Shown here piece by piece: positions 62,001 through 64,000 of a stretch of DNA of 64,000 nucleotides (its first letter is position 1; each line of letters begins with the position of its first letter). Source of the stretch: Dactylonectria macrodidyma (lineage: Eukaryota > Ascomycota > Sordariomycetes > Hypocreales > Nectriaceae). The notes beneath the pieces are model-generated. The model did no database searches. It saw only the letters and a list, made by a program, of their open reading frames with translations, and was not told the DNA's origin. The stretch is from positions 496,001 through 560,000 of the forward strand of contig JAGMUV010000010.1 in the NCBI GenBank assembly GCA_020744425.1. Reading direction: 5' to 3'. Both the position numbers and the translations under genes were made by a program.

Positions 62001-63978
62001 TGATGTAGCTTGCGACAGCCTGTGCAGATTGATGATAGAAAACATAGCGGTTGTGCTTCTCGACAACGGGACGTTCGGCATACACAGTCAAGACCTAGAG
62101 ACACGTCAGCATCGGCCAAAAGTCAGAGCAGTGATACTTACCTCGAGCTGGCTCGCAAAGGCGTTGAAGAGCAGCGAAAAGAAGATGACACCTCCGCGGT
62201 AGTAGAAAGTCGAGGAATCCCCTTTGAGGTTGAAGAACATGGTGCCCAGGACAACAGCCATTACCAGGTTGAATATAAGGGAGGCAATCGTGAAGCCAGG
62301 ATCGGCGACCAATCTGCGCCAGCCACGCCAGAGTGCAAGGGTGACTTGGCGGTTGTATGAGATGGTGTACGGCGACTTGGATCGCTGGGATTTGGACTGC
62401 TCGGCACGGCGGGAGTTCTTGTACTCAGCCAGGCGCTCTTCTCGAGGATGGCTCTGTTCGTACTCGTCGAGTTCTCGAAGGAGCTGCTTCCTCGGTTCAC
62501 TTGCTTGCCAACTCTCGGCGAATTCGTCGGGGGTTCGAGGAGCACTGTGTTCAAAGCCGGGCCTCACGCGACGCTCCTGAGGACTTGTCATGGATGTGAG
62601 GAAGTCGGGGGTGGTTTGCCGATCAGGGCCTGTACTATTAGCTAGGGGTCAAGGTTCTAGGGCTTCAGACTTACATTCGAAACCCAAGTTCTCAAAGTAT
62701 TGCTTTGCTTGGCTGATGTGGCCGAAGAAGATCTGCCTTCCCTCGTAGAGAACAGTGACGCGATCGAAAAGCTGCATAATGTTAGTTTACGGCTGCATTT
62801 GGGAAACCCAGATCAACATACGTCGTACGCGGACTGGGGTGCCTGGTAGATCGCAACAGCGGCAGCAACACCAACGAGGTCAGCCTGTAGGCGCAGAGCG
62901 TTGCAAAAGTTGATGGCGTTCCCGCTGTCCAGGCCACGAGTGGTGTTGTCCCAGCATTGCAGCTTAGCACCAGTGAGAGCGGCTTCGGCGATACTAACAC
63001 GCTTACGCTCGCCTCCACTGACGCCTCGTACGAAATCATCTCCGACTCGGGTATTAACGGTATGGCTGATTCCAAAGATGGCCATCATGACATTTCGATA
63101 CATGGTGTCGGCTTCTAGTCGAGACACGCCTCCCGGGGTATGGCGTTGCGAGTGTGCGCTCGCTGCAAAGGATAGCGTCTCGCCGACGGTGAGATGGGCG
63201 AGATGAGTGTCAACTTCGGCGTTGTAGAGGACGTCGCCACGGAACGAGGTGCGCATATCACTTTCATCGATTCCTAATAATAGTTAGTGGACAGGTTCCC
63301 CAGCAGCTGATGGCGATGGGGGTGACCATGTTTACCTCGGAAGTTCATGTATGAATCAGGGTCAACCTCAAGGCCTGCGGTTTCGCCAGCGATAGACTTG
63401 AGAAGCGTCGAGCATCCTGAGCCAGGAGGTCCAAGTACGAGTAACAACTCGCCCTGCTCCACAACACCCTCGAAGTTGCGAAGGATATCAACACGTCGCT
63501 TCTTTCGTCCGCCACCCAGGAGGCTGCCCAACGATATAACAACATCTAGAGGATAGTCAAGAACACCCTTTTGGTACTCAGCTCTGCTGGCCCATCCAAA
63601 TATGTTTAGGCTTTTGAAGGCAACGCCCAGGCTGCGAGGGGGTGCAGAGCCTGGTTCGGACTCGATGAGTTTGACAAAGGCCTTGACCCATGCTCGTCCG
63701 TCGAAGTTAGGAGAGCTGGGGTCCAGTTGAGTGCCGGGCTGAGGCGACAAGGCGTGTAGTTCAGCGCCTGCGGTGGTTGAAGCTCGAGTAAGCTGTCGCG
63801 CTAGAGCTCCGATTTGGTTGTTCATGGCGGTTGAGGGCTCATCCGAAGGGGGGTTGTTGAAAGCATCCTCCTCTGCCTTGGCGCTGGTTCCCGATGAGTG
63901 TGGCCCAGAGTCTTCATGATAGTCGTTTGGGTTGGCTAAGGACGGGCCTCCCGTTGTCTGATGGTGTTCGTGTGCCAT
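59005..63978 (-). CDS. PDR-type ABC transporter (ABCG full transporter, multidrug efflux)
   Basis: Eleven exons join without error: 63978-63336, 63273-62822, 62771-62675, 62629-62142, 62094-61499, 61448-61100, 61050-60480, 60427-60045, 59992-59806, 59748-59478 and 59422-59005. This gives 1484 residues, normal for the family. The order is (NBD-TMD)x2. NBD1 has Walker [10 protein letters not shown] (about 183), signature [10 protein letters not shown] and a degenerate Walker B QCWDN, as in fungal PDR pumps. The first TMD ends with [30 protein letters not shown] in two blocks. NBD2 has [24 protein letters not shown] and [12 protein letters not shown]. The second TMD ends with [14 protein letters not shown]. 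It pumps hydrophobic compounds across the plasma membrane using ATP. The start could also be the ATG at 63,996. It could serve self-protection or general drug efflux; no cluster partner is adjacent. Confidence 0.95.
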
Positions 63979-64000
63979 CTTCCAACAATCGTTCAAGTTA

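Overview
The window looks like an accessory, repeat-rich stretch of a filamentous ascomycete genome (Pezizomycotina; Sordariomycetes or Hypocreales is my guess from gene style, not shown by the sequence). The reasons are genes split by many 45-190 bp GT-AG introns with CTAAC/CTGAC branch points, Zn2Cys6 regulators, a PDR-type ABC pump, Fot/pogo and LTR elements, and a ~30 kb AT-rich island whose coding sequences have decayed mainly by C-to-T / G-to-A transitions, the signature of repeat-induced point mutation (RIP).

Left flank (1-16,200), normal GC. A class III aminotransferase (minus, running off the left edge) is followed by two paralogous berberine-bridge-like FAD oxidoreductases (2457-4169 minus, 7753-9465 plus). 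Between them lies a Zn2Cys6 regulator that carries an in-frame TGA. Together they have the look of a small secondary-metabolism cluster. Next come decayed genes: an AYR1-like short-chain dehydrogenase, a Baeyer-Villiger monooxygenase tail and a piggyBac-like transposase tail. An intact 712-aa Zn2Cys6 regulator (13,208-16,027) sits against the island.

AT-rich island (about 16,200-46,300). It is a Russian doll of transposons whose borders can be read from target-site duplications (TSDs). A Copia element (16,322-21,592, TSD ATAGG) sits inside an older LTR. A palindromic 182-bp MITE is split at its central TA. Inside that lie a 425-bp MITE and a 1.86-kb Fot/pogo transposon (22,560-45,464 including insertions). 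The Fot element is split by a Ty3/Gypsy element (23,806-44,845, TSD AATAT). The Gypsy holds a second, chromodomain Gypsy (28,829-36,194, TSD AAACT), a second copy of the same Copia (37,584-42,852, TSD CTTAT) and a small solo LTR (24,239-24,476, TSD ACTAT). That solo LTR is not AT-biased and so probably arrived after RIP. A further 435-bp MITE closes the island.

Right flank (46,300-64,000), normal GC: a broken cytochrome P450, a GNAT acetyltransferase with its promoter, a second Zn2Cys6 regulator (52,951-55,762) that is a clear paralogue of the one left of the island with the same eight-exon layout, a solo LTR, a Copia gag relic, and a complete 11-exon PDR/ABCG transporter (59,005-63,978, 1484 aa).

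Exon borders were derived by hand from splice motifs and reading-frame continuity. Names come from motif recognition, not database searches.
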